DNA of 64,000 nt from Pseudomonadota bacterium (GTDB taxonomy: Bacteria; Pseudomonadota; Alphaproteobacteria; Rhizobiales; Methylopilaceae): assembly GCA_023388965.1 (NCBI GenBank), contig JAEWFF010000018.1, forward strand, positions 124,001 to 188,000, given 5' to 3'. Positions 33,590 through 43,517 of the stretch are shown here, piece after piece. The notes below the pieces were generated by a model, which was not told where the DNA came from, did not search any database, and saw only the letters and a program-made list of their open reading frames with translations. The first letter of the stretch is position 1, and every line of letters begins with the position of its first letter. Both the position numbers and the translations under genes were made by a program.

Positions 33590-33955
33590 TCACATCCCGG
33601 TCCGGTCGCAGATGCGTACATGCGTGACAGGCTCGATCCGGCAATCGCGCTCGTCCACCCGTTTCTCGACCGGAGGCGGCTCGCAATTGGCGCCGGCGGT
33701 GCAATTGCCCCGGACCCTGGTCAGGTCGATGCATTTGGCGCCGATGCATTCCAGCGCCGGGTTCGGGCCGCCGCCGCTGCCATCTCCACTGCTGCCGCCG
33801 CCACCACCACCGCCGCCCCCTCCGCTCGACTGGGCATAGGCAGCGCCCTCCATGCCGGCCATGAATCCGGCCGGAACCGAGGCTGCGAGAAGCGCCGCAA
33901 GGGCGAAAAGGCGCGCGGCACTGCCGGCGCGGCGATGAAGCGAGGTCATGAACAT
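33590..33955 (-). CDS. Exported glycine-rich protein with a Cys-rich C-terminus
   Basis: 121 residues from the ATG at 33955, supported by GGAGAAC at normal distance. An N-terminal hydrophobic segment ends near AYAQ; then a run of Gly and Ser, then about 60 residues with five Cys (ALECIGAKCIDL, GNCTAGANCEPP, ERDCRIE) and a final Cys in RICDRTGM. The cysteines probably form disulfides in the periplasm. Family not recognised. Confidence 0.65.
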   Translation of the reverse strand: MFMTSLHRRAGSAARLFALAALLAASVPAGFMAGMEGAAYAQSSGGGGGGGGGGSSGDGSGGGPNPALECIGAKCIDLTRVRGNCTAGANCEPPPVEKRVDERDCRIEPVTHVRICDRTGM

Positions 33956-34096
33956 CGGGGTTCTCCGTGGCTCGAAATCCCCTGAGGGGACGTATAGCCA
34001 TCTGTCGCCGCAGCGCCGGAAAAGGTTCAGCCGCTTGCCCGAAAAGAGGGGCATGGATAGGGTGCGCCGACTTTCCGACTCTCATCTTTCAGGCAC

Positions 34097-35023
34097 ATGG
34101 CCGCACATCTTCCGGGACCGCTGGACCCCAAACGCTCCTTTCAGGGCCTCATTCTCACGCTGCAGGATTTCTGGGCGCGGAAGGGCTGCGTCATCCTTCA
34201 GCCCTATGACATGGAGGTCGGTGCGGGCACGTTTCACCCGGCGACGACGCTTCGCGCGCTCGGCCCGAAACGGTGGAACGCGGCCTATGTGCAGCCCTCG
34301 CGCCGCCCCAAGGACGGCCGCTACGGCGAGAACCCGAACCGCTTCCAGCACTATTACCAGTATCAGGTCATCCTGAAGCCGAACCCGCCGAACCTTCAGG
34401 ATCTCTATCTGGAATCCCTTGTCGCCATCGGCATCGATCCGACGCTGCACGACATCCGCTTTGTCGAGGACGATTGGGAAAGCCCGACCCTCGGCGCCTG
34501 GGGCCTCGGTTGGGAATGCTGGTGCGACGGCATGGAAGTCTCGCAGTTCACCTACTTTCAGCAGGTCGCGGGCGTCGAATGCACGCCGGTCTCGGGCGAA
34601 CTGACCTACGGGCTCGAACGGCTTGCCATGTACCTACAGGGCGTCGACAACGGCTTCGAGCTGAATTTCAACGGCCTCGAGGGCGAGGACAAGGTGACCT
34701 ACGGCACCGTGTTCAAACAGGCCGAGGAAGAATATTCGCGCTACAATTTCGAGCATGCGGACACCGACATCCTGTTCCGGCATTTCCGTGAATACGAGGG
34801 CGAATGCCGTTCGCTGCTGGAAAAGGGCGAGGCGGGCGACCGCCACCTCATGGCCATGCCGGCCTACGACCAGTGCATCAAGGCGAGCCACGTCTTCAAC
34901 CTGCTCGATGCGCGCGGCGTGATCTCCGTCACCGAGCGCCAGAGTTACATTCTGCGCGTGCGCGAACTTGCGAAAGCCTGCGGCGCAGCCTGGCTTAAGA
35001 CGGCCGGCGGAGGGGCAGTCTGA
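34097..35023 (+). CDS. glyQ: Glycine--tRNA ligase alpha subunit
   Basis: A 308-residue catalytic subunit of the bacterial alpha2beta2 GlyRS. Class II aminoacyl-tRNA synthetase features are visible in QDFWARKGCVILQPYDMEVG, YVQPSRRPKDGRYGENPNR and the glycine-rich motif 3 region ELTYGLERLAMYL. Ends VTERQSYILRVRELAKAC. Its TGA overlaps the glyS ATG by one base (TGATG), so both subunits are made from one message. Confidence 0.97.
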   Translation: MAAHLPGPLDPKRSFQGLILTLQDFWARKGCVILQPYDMEVGAGTFHPATTLRALGPKRWNAAYVQPSRRPKDGRYGENPNRFQHYYQYQVILKPNPPNLQDLYLESLVAIGIDPTLHDIRFVEDDWESPTLGAWGLGWECWCDGMEVSQFTYFQQVAGVECTPVSGELTYGLERLAMYLQGVDNGFELNFNGLEGEDKVTYGTVFKQAEEEYSRYNFEHADTDILFRHFREYEGECRSLLEKGEAGDRHLMAMPAYDQCIKASHVFNLLDARGVISVTERQSYILRVRELAKACGAAWLKTAGGGAV

Positions 35024-37257
35024 TGCCCGATCTTCTGCTCGAAATCCTGTCCGAGGAAATTCCGGCGCGCATGCAGGCGCGCGCGGCCGACGATCTCCGC
35101 AAACTCGTCACCGATGCTCTGGTCGAGGCGGGCCTGACCTATGAGGGTGCAAAAGCGTTCGCGACGCCGCGCCGTCTCGCGCTCACCGTGCAGGGCATGC
35201 CCGGCCGCGCGCCCGACCGCAGGGAAGAGCGCAAGGGGCCGCGCGTCGGCGCGCCGGACAAAGCGCTGGAAGGCTTTCTGAAAGCCGCCGGCCTGAACAG
35301 TATTGACGAAGCGAAGGTCCAGAAAGACCCGAAGGGCGATGTCTATATCGCCGTCACGGAAAAGAAGGGCGGCACGGCTGAGGACATCATCGCCGCCATC
35401 ATGCCGAAAATCGTCCGCGAATTTCCGTGGCCGAAAAGCATGAAATGGGGCGAGGGGACATTGCGCTGGGTGCGCCCGCTGCAGTCCATACTCTGCACTT
35501 TCGGCACTGCGGGCGAGGACCCCGATGTCGTGACATTCGAGATCGACGGCGTGGTTTCGGGCGATGTCACCATCGGCCACCGCTTCCTTGCGCCTGGCAC
35601 GATCAGGGTCAAGCGCTTCGACGATTACGTGTCCTCGCTGCAGAAGGCGAAGGTCGTGCTCGACGCCGAGCGCCGCCGCGAGATCATTCTCACCGAAGCG
35701 CGCAATCTCGCCTTCGCGCAGGGGCTTGAGCTTGTCGAGGACGAGGGGCTGCTGAACGAAGTGGCCGGTCTTGTCGAATGGCCGGTCGTGCTGATGGGCT
35801 CGTTCGACGAAAGCTTCCTTGATGTGCCGGACGAGGTCATCCGAACCACGATCCGCGCAAACCAGAAATGTTTTGTTCTTCGTAAGGGCAACAAGCTAGC
35901 CAACAAGTTCCTGCTCGTCTCCAATCTCGAGGCGACGGATGGCGGCAAGGAAATCGTCGCCGGCAATGAGCGCGTCGTACGTGCGCGTCTGTCGGATGCG
36001 AAATTCTTCTGGGAGACGGACAGGAAGGTCGCGCTGGACGAGCGCGCGAAGAAGCTTGCCGAGATCGTGTTCCACGAAAAGCTCGGCACGCAGCATGAGC
36101 GCGTCGAACGCATCGCCAATCTCGCGCGCGAGATCGCGCCGCTTGTCGGCGCCGATCCGGACAGAGCGGAGCGCGCCGCGCGCCTCGCCAAGGCCGATCT
36201 CGTCACGGAAACTGTCGGCGAATTCCCGGAAGTGCAGGGCGTCGCGGGCCACAAGCTCGCGCTTCTGCAGGGCGAGGATGCCGAGGTCGCCGCCGCCATC
36301 GAGGAGCATTACAAGCCGCAGGGGCCGGGTGACCGCGTACCGACAGGTCCGGTCTCCATCGCGGTGGCTCTTGCCGACAAGCTCGATACGCTTGTCGGGT
36401 TCTGGGCCATCGACGAAAAGCCGACGGGCTCGAAAGACCCTTATGCGCTGCGCCGAGCGGCGTTGGGTGTGATCAGAGTTATTTTAGAGAATAAACTACG
36501 TGTTCGGCTGATCGAACTTTGCGCTTTTGCATATCAACGCATTGGCTTTGCCCTAACGTTTGTTAGCAACAAAGAGTTTGACTACGTCCTCAAGTTGCAG
36601 GACGCAATTGGTCGACGCTACAACAAGACAACAGACGGTACGGACGATGAGTTCTGGGCGGGCGTCCAGTCTGGTTGGGACCGACGCTTTGTCTATGAAG
36701 CAGTTGACGAGCTTAGTATTCCGGCCGCCACTGATCTCCTCGCCTTTTTCGCCGACCGTCTGAAGGTCCAGCTCCGCGAGCAGGGCGCGCGCCACGATCT
36801 CGTTGACGCCGTTTTCGCGCTCGGTAATCAGGACGATCTCGTCCTCATCGTCCGCCGTGTCGAAGCCCTTGCGAACTTCCTCGGCACCGATGACGGCAAG
36901 AACCTGCTCGCCGGGTTCAGGCGCGCCAACAACATCCTGTCCATCGAGGAGAAGAAGGAACAGGACGGCGTGTTCGACGGCCCGCCCGATCCGGACATCC
37001 TGAAAGAGATCGAGGAAAGCGATCTTTACGTCGCGCTCGATCATGCCGAGACGGCGGCCCGCGAGGCGGTCCACCGCGAGGATTTCGCCGCCGCAATGTC
37101 GGCGCTGGCGCAGCTCCGTGCGCCGGTCGATGCCTTCTTCGACAAGGTCATCGTCAATGCCGACGATCCACGCCTGCGCGACAACCGCCTGAAACTTCTG
37201 GCGAAGCTGCGCGCCGCCGCCCGCACCGTCGCGGATTTCTCGAAGATCGAGGGGTAA
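35023..37257 (+). CDS. glyS: Glycine--tRNA ligase beta subunit, with an unusual internal segment
   Basis: A 744-residue subunit that binds tRNA(Gly). The N-terminus LLLEILSEEIPARMQ, TPRRLALTVQG, and the C-terminal LLAFFADRLKVQLREQGARHDL and KNLLAGFRRANNIL are typical. Residues about 483-566 (bases 36469-36720) differ: the DNA is AT-richer, with codons such as TTA, CTA, AGA, ATT and TTT rare elsewhere in the gene. The protein there (AFAYQRIGFALTFVSNKEFD and after) is longer than I expect at this site in relatives. The frame stays open through it. The flanks match the family on both sides. Confidence 0.95.
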   Translation: MPDLLLEILSEEIPARMQARAADDLRKLVTDALVEAGLTYEGAKAFATPRRLALTVQGMPGRAPDRREERKGPRVGAPDKALEGFLKAAGLNSIDEAKVQKDPKGDVYIAVTEKKGGTAEDIIAAIMPKIVREFPWPKSMKWGEGTLRWVRPLQSILCTFGTAGEDPDVVTFEIDGVVSGDVTIGHRFLAPGTIRVKRFDDYVSSLQKAKVVLDAERRREIILTEARNLAFAQGLELVEDEGLLNEVAGLVEWPVVLMGSFDESFLDVPDEVIRTTIRANQKCFVLRKGNKLANKFLLVSNLEATDGGKEIVAGNERVVRARLSDAKFFWETDRKVALDERAKKLAEIVFHEKLGTQHERVERIANLAREIAPLVGADPDRAERAARLAKADLVTETVGEFPEVQGVAGHKLALLQGEDAEVAAAIEEHYKPQGPGDRVPTGPVSIAVALADKLDTLVGFWAIDEKPTGSKDPYALRRAALGVIRVILENKLRVRLIELCAFAYQRIGFALTFVSNKEFDYVLKLQDAIGRRYNKTTDGTDDEFWAGVQSGWDRRFVYEAVDELSIPAATDLLAFFADRLKVQLREQGARHDLVDAVFALGNQDDLVLIVRRVEALANFLGTDDGKNLLAGFRRANNILSIEEKKEQDGVFDGPPDPDILKEIEESDLYVALDHAETAAREAVHREDFAAAMSALAQLRAPVDAFFDKVIVNADDPRLRDNRLKLLAKLRAAARTVADFSKIEG

Positions 37258-37260
37258 GGA

Positions 37261-37322
37261 CCCCCTCTCCCCAACGAGGGAGAGGGGCGAGTCGCGCTGA
37301 AAGCGCGACCGGGGTGAGGGGG
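37261..37322. repeat. Family A element, left border of the DUF559 cassette
   Basis: Hairpin CCCTCTCCC-CAACGA-GGGAGAGGG, then GAGTCGCGC/GCGCGAC stem, then CGGGGTGAGGGGG. It begins three bases after the glyS stop and ends directly at the ATG of the DUF559 gene. Its hairpin loop CAACGA is shared, in inverted form, with the right border and with no other family A copy in the window. Confidence 0.85.
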
Positions 37323-37682
37323 ATGGAAAAGAAGCCGTTTCCGCCGGATTCACGAGAGTATGCACGGCAAATGCGCCGCACGCAGACGGTTGCGGAGCAG
37401 AAGTTGTGGCGTTTGCTGCGGGATCGGCGTCTGAGCGGCTTGAAGTTCCGCAGGCAGGTCCCGATTGGCCCCTACATCGCGGATTTTCTGTGTCAACGGC
37501 CGAAGCTGATAGTCGAGGCCGATGGCGGCCAGCATTCACTGGGCAGTGACGATCAGCATCGGGACCTTTGGTTCCGCCGTGCTGGCTATCAGGTCGCTCG
37601 CTATTGGAACCACGAAATTCTGGAAAATAGCGAAGGCGTTCTTCTGGACATACTGGCAAAGGCCGGTGTGAAGCTCGATTAG
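37323..37682 (+). CDS. DUF559 (Vsr-like PD-(D/E)xK) endonuclease-fold protein
   Basis: A 119-residue protein of DUF559, related to very-short-patch repair endonucleases. The region LSGLKFRRQVPIGPYIADFL holds the first acidic position, and KLIVEADGGQH the second catalytic E-x-D. A later RDLWFRRAGYQVARYWN completes the fold. DNA or RNA target unknown. The ATG at 37323 directly follows one family A repeat, and the stop at 37682 is one base before an inverted family A repeat, so the gene exactly fills the inside of an inverted pair. The purine-rich repeat end (GTGAGGGGG) may also serve as its ribosome binding site. Confidence 0.85.
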   Translation: MEKKPFPPDSREYARQMRRTQTVAEQKLWRLLRDRRLSGLKFRRQVPIGPYIADFLCQRPKLIVEADGGQHSLGSDDQHRDLWFRRAGYQVARYWNHEILENSEGVLLDILAKAGVKLD

Positions 37683-37683
37683 G

Positions 37684-37746
37684 CCCCCTCATCCCGCTCG
37701 CGATCTGTCGATCGCGAGTCGACCTTCTCCCTCGTTGGGGAGAAGG
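37684..37746. repeat. Family A element (inverted), right border of the DUF559 cassette
   Basis: CCCCCTCATCCC, then the stem CTCGCGATC/GATCGCGAG with a GTC after it (giving GAGTC), then hairpin CCTTCTCCC-TCGTTG-GGGAGAAGG. The loop TCGTTG is the reverse complement of the left border's CAACGA. Confidence 0.85.
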
Positions 37747-37906
37747 AAGGGAGGGGGCGTCCATATCCGCAAATACGCACAATATCGCCACAATTTCCGC
37801 CCGCTGTTCTTGCACAGGGAGTTTGCCGTTCCCTCGGAACCTCCCCACCTTCGTCAACGTTCCACCTGCACGCGGCCCTTGCGCCGTAACTCAGAAGGAA
37901 GCCGCC

Positions 37907-38044
37907 GTGGAGATCAATATCGTCACCTTGCAGCCCATCGTCGCGCTCATCGCGGGCATTCTGATCCTCATAATGCCGAGGCTGCTCAACTACATCGTGG
38001 CGATCTACCTGATCTTTATCGGCCTTTCCGGACTCCTCGGCTGA
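37907..38044 (+). CDS. DUF3096 small membrane protein
   Basis: A 45-residue protein: a start of EINIVTLQPIVALIAGILIL followed by a second hydrophobic part (YIVAIYLIFIGLSGLLG), as in DUF3096. Start is GTG at 37907 with AAGGAA six bases upstream. Function unknown. The stop TGA overlaps an in-frame ATG of the next small gene's longer form. Confidence 0.8.
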   Translation: MEINIVTLQPIVALIAGILILIMPRLLNYIVAIYLIFIGLSGLLG

Positions 38045-38073
38045 TGCCGGGGCAAGACGAAAGGGTGAAAGAA

Positions 38074-38409
38074 ATGGACCGCGATCTCGAAAAGGACCCC
38101 ATCGAACGACGGACCGACACGACCTATGTCGAATCCTCGACGGATTCGGGCGTGACCTGGTTCATCGTCGGCGCGCTGGTGATTGCCGCCGGTGTGCTGG
38201 CCTATCTGTATTTCGGCGGTGAGAACGACACGACGGCCGAAACCGTGCCGCCGGCCACCGAGGCCCCGGCCGATACGGGCCGCGCTTCGACCCCCGATGC
38301 CGCCCCGGATGCGGCCGCGCCTTCGGCCCCGGCTCCGATGGAACCCGCCGCGCCGGCAGCTCCCGCCGAACCCGCGCCGCCCGCGGCTCCGGCCCCGAGC
38401 ACGCCGTAA
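38074..38409 (+). CDS. Hypothetical single-span membrane protein with Ala/Pro-rich tail
   Basis: About 111 residues from the ATG at 38074 (AAGGGTG upstream), or 121 from an ATG at 38044 that overlaps the DUF3096 stop as TGATG. A charged N-terminus (RDLEKDPIERRTDT), one membrane helix (about 27-47, WFIVGALVIAAGVLAYLYFG), then a low-complexity periplasmic tail of Ala, Pro, Glu and Ser. No enzymatic motif. Possibly a linker or wall-spanning protein. Translationally coupled to DUF3096 if the early start is used. Confidence 0.65.
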   Translation: MDRDLEKDPIERRTDTTYVESSTDSGVTWFIVGALVIAAGVLAYLYFGGENDTTAETVPPATEAPADTGRASTPDAAPDAAAPSAPAPMEPAAPAAPAEPAPPAAPAPSTP

Positions 38410-38545
38410 AATCGCGTAGTGACGTCAACGTTAAGGAGCGGCCGGCCCCTCAGCCGGCCGTTTCTTCTTTGTCTGTTCACCCCCAACGCGCCATATTCAG
38501 GTCTTAAGCAGCGGCCCATCCGAAGGCCGAAGGCGAGAGGGACAC

Positions 38546-40228
<1,683 letters not shown>

Positions 40229-40235
40229 GGACGTT

Positions 40236-40592
40236 CCTCTCTCCCGCTCGCGGGAGAGGCTGTTGCGGCACACTCAATCCTCATCCTGAGCCGGGCGCAT
40301 AGCGCCCGTATGGAAAGATGACTGCTCCCCTTCCTCCCCTGAAAGGGGAGGGCGAGTCACGCGTAGCGTGACCGGGGTGGGGTGAGGTGAGGGTTTATCG
40401 ATATACCCCCACCCCGGCGCGCTGACGCGCGCTCGACCCTCCCCCGCTTCGCGGAGGAGGGAGCCAATCGTGCTTCGATACGGACGCCTTCGGCCCTCCT
40501 CAGGATGAGGGTGGGAGTGTAACGACGCGGCAGGCTTGCTGCCTACCCTCCCCTTGAGGGGGAGGGTCGCGCCGTAGGCGCGGGGAGGAGCG
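40236..40592. repeat. Cluster of family A and B elements, partly nested
   Basis: No gene lies between 40229 and 40769. In order: a lone family A hairpin (40236-40259); a left family B arm (40279-40320, CCTCATCCTGAGCCGGGCG); an inverted family A pair (40332-40461); a right family B arm ending CTCCTCAGGATGAGG (40472-40510); and one more A unit (40544-40592). The A pair thus sits inside a B pair. The remaining 40593-40769 looks like unique leader sequence of the next gene, without a clear signal. Confidence 0.75.
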
Positions 40593-40769
40593 TATGCGAA
40601 GGCATACGTCTCCCATGCAATCACCCCATCCATCACCTCGCGATCTCCAACCCTTTCCCAAAGGGGAATTAACCCTCCCGCAACCTTAAGCGGCGATAAC
40701 TCTGTTTCGTGTGATTTGAGCGACTCTTTATCCGGTCGCTCGGTGTGTTGCGTACAGGGTTTGTCGGTG

Positions 40770-41825
40770 ATGCGTGTGTTGCGTCGCGTAGCGTTGCGTT
40801 CCTCACGGGCGGCCGGATGGCTGGCCCTTGGCGGCGCTCTCCTTCTTCCTACGGCCGTCGCCATGCAGGATGCGCCTGCTCTCGGCACGATCACCCCCAT
40901 CAATCGCTCGCTCACCTATTTCGCGCCCGCGCCGGCGCGCGCACCGCTCGTCATTGCGAGCCTCGACAGTTTCGATCTCGCTCTGGATATCGCCGCGCGC
41001 GACACCGGCGGCTTCGTCGTCCGCGAGGCCGTCCTGCCGCTCGAAAACGAGCCCACGCCCCGGCGTCAAAAGATCGAGCGTCCCGTTCTGCCGCCCGTAC
41101 TTGCATCGCGCTTTGCCATTTCCGGGCCGGTCGATCCGCTCGACACGCTGACGGATCTCGGCGCCTATGCCCAGCCGTCACCCGAAGTCGGCGCATCGGG
41201 CGCAACGATCGCGCAGATCCCGATGTCCGCACCGCCCGACGGCGCGACGCCGGATGCGCCGGTCGAGCTTGCCGCCGTCACGCCGCTCGAAATCATCACC
41301 CCCTATCAGCTCGCCGCTCTGTCCGAGCCGGAACACACCGGCAGCATCGGCAGCGAGGACGCGCTTTCGCAGGAACACGGTCTTTCGCTTGCCGTGCAGA
41401 AGGAAGATTTCGGCAAGGCCAAGAAATGCCTCGCCGAGGCGATCTATTTCGAGGCGCGCGGTGAATCCGAAAAAGGTCAGTACGCGGTCGCTCAGGTGGT
41501 CATGAACCGCACGCGCACGGGCTATTATCCGGCGACCGTGTGCGGCGTGGTCTACGAGAACCAGAAGCGGCGCAACCGCTGCCAGTTCTCGTTCGCCTGC
41601 GACGGCAAGCCGGATCGCGTGCGCGATCAGGACGCCTGGAAGACGGCGCAGCGCATCGCCGACGATGTGCTCGTCAACGGCGCCTATCTGCCGGAAATCG
41701 GCACCTCGACCCATTACCACGCGACCTATGTACGCCCGCGCTGGATCCGCGACATGACGGACAAGACGCGTATCGGTACGCATGTCTTCTACCGCGTGAA
41801 GAACTGGTCGGACGAGGGGGTTTGA
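40770..41825 (+). CDS. Cell wall hydrolase (SleB/Hydrolase_2 family), exported
   Basis: A 351-residue protein. An N-terminal hydrophobic segment (about 12-32) serves as signal or anchor, then ~200 residues of Pro/Ala-rich low-conservation sequence, then the C-terminal hydrolase domain from about residue 225. Key motifs are LAEAIYFEARGESEKGQYAVAQVVMNR with the catalytic Glu, and QFSFACDGKPDR. Such enzymes cut peptidoglycan, as the spore protein SleB does, and are common and often duplicated in alphaproteobacteria. The ATG at 40770 has no strong ribosome binding site. A family C repeat begins right after the stop. Confidence 0.88.
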   Translation: MRVLRRVALRSSRAAGWLALGGALLLPTAVAMQDAPALGTITPINRSLTYFAPAPARAPLVIASLDSFDLALDIAARDTGGFVVREAVLPLENEPTPRRQKIERPVLPPVLASRFAISGPVDPLDTLTDLGAYAQPSPEVGASGATIAQIPMSAPPDGATPDAPVELAAVTPLEIITPYQLAALSEPEHTGSIGSEDALSQEHGLSLAVQKEDFGKAKKCLAEAIYFEARGESEKGQYAVAQVVMNRTRTGYYPATVCGVVYENQKRRNRCQFSFACDGKPDRVRDQDAWKTAQRIADDVLVNGAYLPEIGTSTHYHATYVRPRWIRDMTDKTRIGTHVFYRVKNWSDEGV

Positions 41826-41827
41826 TG

Positions 41828-41951
41828 TGTGTCCTGGGGCCGCGAAGCGGAGCCCGGGACCCATACGCCGTGAAGACGCGATTAAATCTCTGATGCTGCG
41901 GTGTATGGGTCCCGGATCGCGCTCGGCTTTGCCTCGCTTGTCCGGGACACG
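41828..41951. repeat. Family C palindromic element, copy 2
   Basis: Begins TGTCCTGGGGCCGCGAAGCGG two bases after the cell wall hydrolase stop, passes through CCCATACGCCG / CGGTGTATGGG, and ends GTCCGGGACACGC three bases before the stop of the convergent regulator gene. It fills the whole space between two convergent genes. Confidence 0.8.
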
Positions 41952-41953
41952 CG

Positions 41954-42919
41954 TTACCCCCGCGCTCCCAGCCTTAACCCCGCCGAAGGGCGCTCGGCCG
42001 TCACATCGCGCCGGAAGCGGAACAGTTTCGCCGGGCGGCCACCGGTCGCGACCGTGGTCGAGCCGGTCGGCTCCACCAGAGCGGCGGTTTCAACGAGGCG
42101 GCGGAAATTCTGCTTGTGCAGATGCCGTCCGGACACCGCTTCCACCGTGCGCTGCAATTCCGTCAGCGTGAATTCGTCGGGCATCAGTTCGAAGACCAGC
42201 GGCCGGTATTTCAGCTTGGAACGCAGGCGCCCCATCGCGGTCGCAAGGATGCGGCGATGGTCGAACCGCATGGCGCGCCCGAGCGGCGGAAGCTCACCGC
42301 GCTTTTGCGCCGCCTCGCGGCCGTCGCGCCGCGCTTCCTCGACAAGCCCCGCTTCGTACATAAGCTCGTAGCGGTCGAGCACCTTTTCCTCGTCCCACGC
42401 GCCCGCGCCGAAAGCGAAGTTGAAGCGCTCGCGCCGCGTGCCGCCCTGCTTCATCGGACCGGCGGGCTTTTCGGCGGCCCATGCCTCCAGCAGCGGCATG
42501 AAGGCACCGAGCAGCGGTGGCGGTCCTTCGCGCCAGTCCTCCCACGGGAAATGTCTGTACCACGGGTCGAACCTTGCGCCCGTTTCCGTCAGCCCGGCGG
42601 AATCCTCCGGCTGGCGCGTCAGCGCGAGATAGCCGACCGAGACGATGTGCGGACCGGTATCGCCCGGCCGCATATGCCGGCCGCGGTCGCCGAATGTGTA
42701 CAATTGCTCGACATAGCCGATTTCGAGCGCCGTCTGGTCCTGCACGAAGCCGCGCAGGCCCGTATCGAGCGTGCGGTGCGCGCGCGGATCGAACGGCCCG
42801 GAGGGCAGGCCGGGCTCCGGCTCGGCACCGTGCGTGACGAGAACGAGCGGCGTCTTTTCCTCCACCGCGACGATGGCGGCGGTGAGGTTGATTTCGATGG
42901 CGGTCGGGGAAGCCGTCAT
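41954..42919 (-). CDS. NrtR-like NAD-related regulator (Nudix-like plus winged helix)
   Basis: A 321-residue protein. The first ~165 residues have a Nudix-like fold (EINLTAAIVAVEEKTPLVLVT) but no catalytic Nudix box; the usual E-rich helix is replaced by TLDTGLRGFVQDQTALEIGY. The C-terminal part (about 215-310: MGRLRSKLKYRPLVFELMP, FTLTELQRTVEAVSG, NFRRLVE) is the winged-helix domain of NrtR. NrtR regulators sense ADP-ribose and control NAD genes. It is the last gene of a minus-strand run ygfZ-tag-HD-nrtR-like with very small gaps. Confidence 0.8.
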   Translation of the reverse strand: MTASPTAIEINLTAAIVAVEEKTPLVLVTHGAEPEPGLPSGPFDPRAHRTLDTGLRGFVQDQTALEIGYVEQLYTFGDRGRHMRPGDTGPHIVSVGYLALTRQPEDSAGLTETGARFDPWYRHFPWEDWREGPPPLLGAFMPLLEAWAAEKPAGPMKQGGTRRERFNFAFGAGAWDEEKVLDRYELMYEAGLVEEARRDGREAAQKRGELPPLGRAMRFDHRRILATAMGRLRSKLKYRPLVFELMPDEFTLTELQRTVEAVSGRHLHKQNFRRLVETAALVEPTGSTTVATGGRPAKLFRFRRDVTAERPSAGLRLGARG

Positions 42920-42923
42920 CCTG

Positions 42924-43517
42924 TCATCCTGCGCTCAGGCTTTTGAATCGCGCAAGAAAGCGCTTTTCCGCCTTTTCGGCTGGCCACGGCGTCAAATCGA
43001 GCCCGGCCGGAATGCCGACGGGCTTGCCGAAATATTTCAGCGCCTCGTCGGTCTCGAAGCCGGCGAGTTTCGTCGCTTCCATATAGGCTGCGGCCTGGTC
43101 GGCGCGCTTCAGCAGCTTGCGATGCACTTCGGGAATATCGGGCGGCAGTCCGAAGCGCAGATGGATCGCGGTCATCAGCCGGTTCTCGATGACCTTGTAT
43201 TGACCGCCGAGCATGGCCTTGAACGGCGAGATCAGGTCCGCGACCACATATTCCGGCGCATCGTGCAGAAGGATCGCAAGCCGCCAGCGTTCGGCGAGGT
43301 CGGGCTTCAGCACGCGCGAAATATGTTCGACGACGAGCGAATGCTGCGCCACGGAAAAGATGTGCGCGCCCCGCGTCTGGCCGTTCCAGCGCGGCACGCG
43401 CGCGAGGCCGTGCGCGATGTCCTCGATCTCGACATCGAGCGGCGAGGGATCGAGGAGGTCGAGCCTGCGTCCGGACAGCATGCGCTGCCAGGCGCGCGGG
43501 GGAGGGGTTTTTGCCAT
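42924..43517 (-). CDS. HD-domain hydrolase (YfbR-like)
   Basis: A 197-residue HD-superfamily protein. Metal ligands are visible in FSVAQHSLVVEHI, in LLHDAPEYVVADLISPFK (HD pair) and in a later Asp in KRADQAAAYMEA. Related YfbR is a 5'-deoxynucleotidase, so a nucleotide-cleaning role is plausible. The ATG at 43517 overlaps the stop of tag by one base (TGATG). The downstream regulator starts four bases after its stop. Confidence 0.85.
   Translation of the reverse strand: MAKTPPPRAWQRMLSGRRLDLLDPSPLDVEIEDIAHGLARVPRWNGQTRGAHIFSVAQHSLVVEHISRVLKPDLAERWRLAILLHDAPEYVVADLISPFKAMLGGQYKVIENRLMTAIHLRFGLPPDIPEVHRKLLKRADQAAAYMEATKLAGFETDEALKYFGKPVGIPAGLDLTPWPAEKAEKRFLARFKSLSAG

Noticed and set aside
37261..37746. 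Classical insertion sequence around the DUF559 gene
   Set aside because: No transposase is encoded and no target-site duplication is evident at the outer ends; the borders are family A repeats that also occur alone elsewhere.
37683..38545. Hidden, frameshifted ATP-binding domain of PPDK upstream of the truncated gene
   Set aside because: The space holds a repeat, a DUF3096 gene and another small gene with own start signals, and is far too short for the missing ~350 residues.
40236..40592. Possible CRISPR array because of many similar palindromic units
   Set aside because: Units are inverted and nested, spacing is irregular, and there are no equal repeats with unique spacers and no cas genes.
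40593..40769. Possible CtrA or other regulator site in the leader of the cell wall hydrolase gene
   Set aside because: Two TTAA words occur, but their spacing does not fit TTAA-N7-TTAA and no other motif is convincing.
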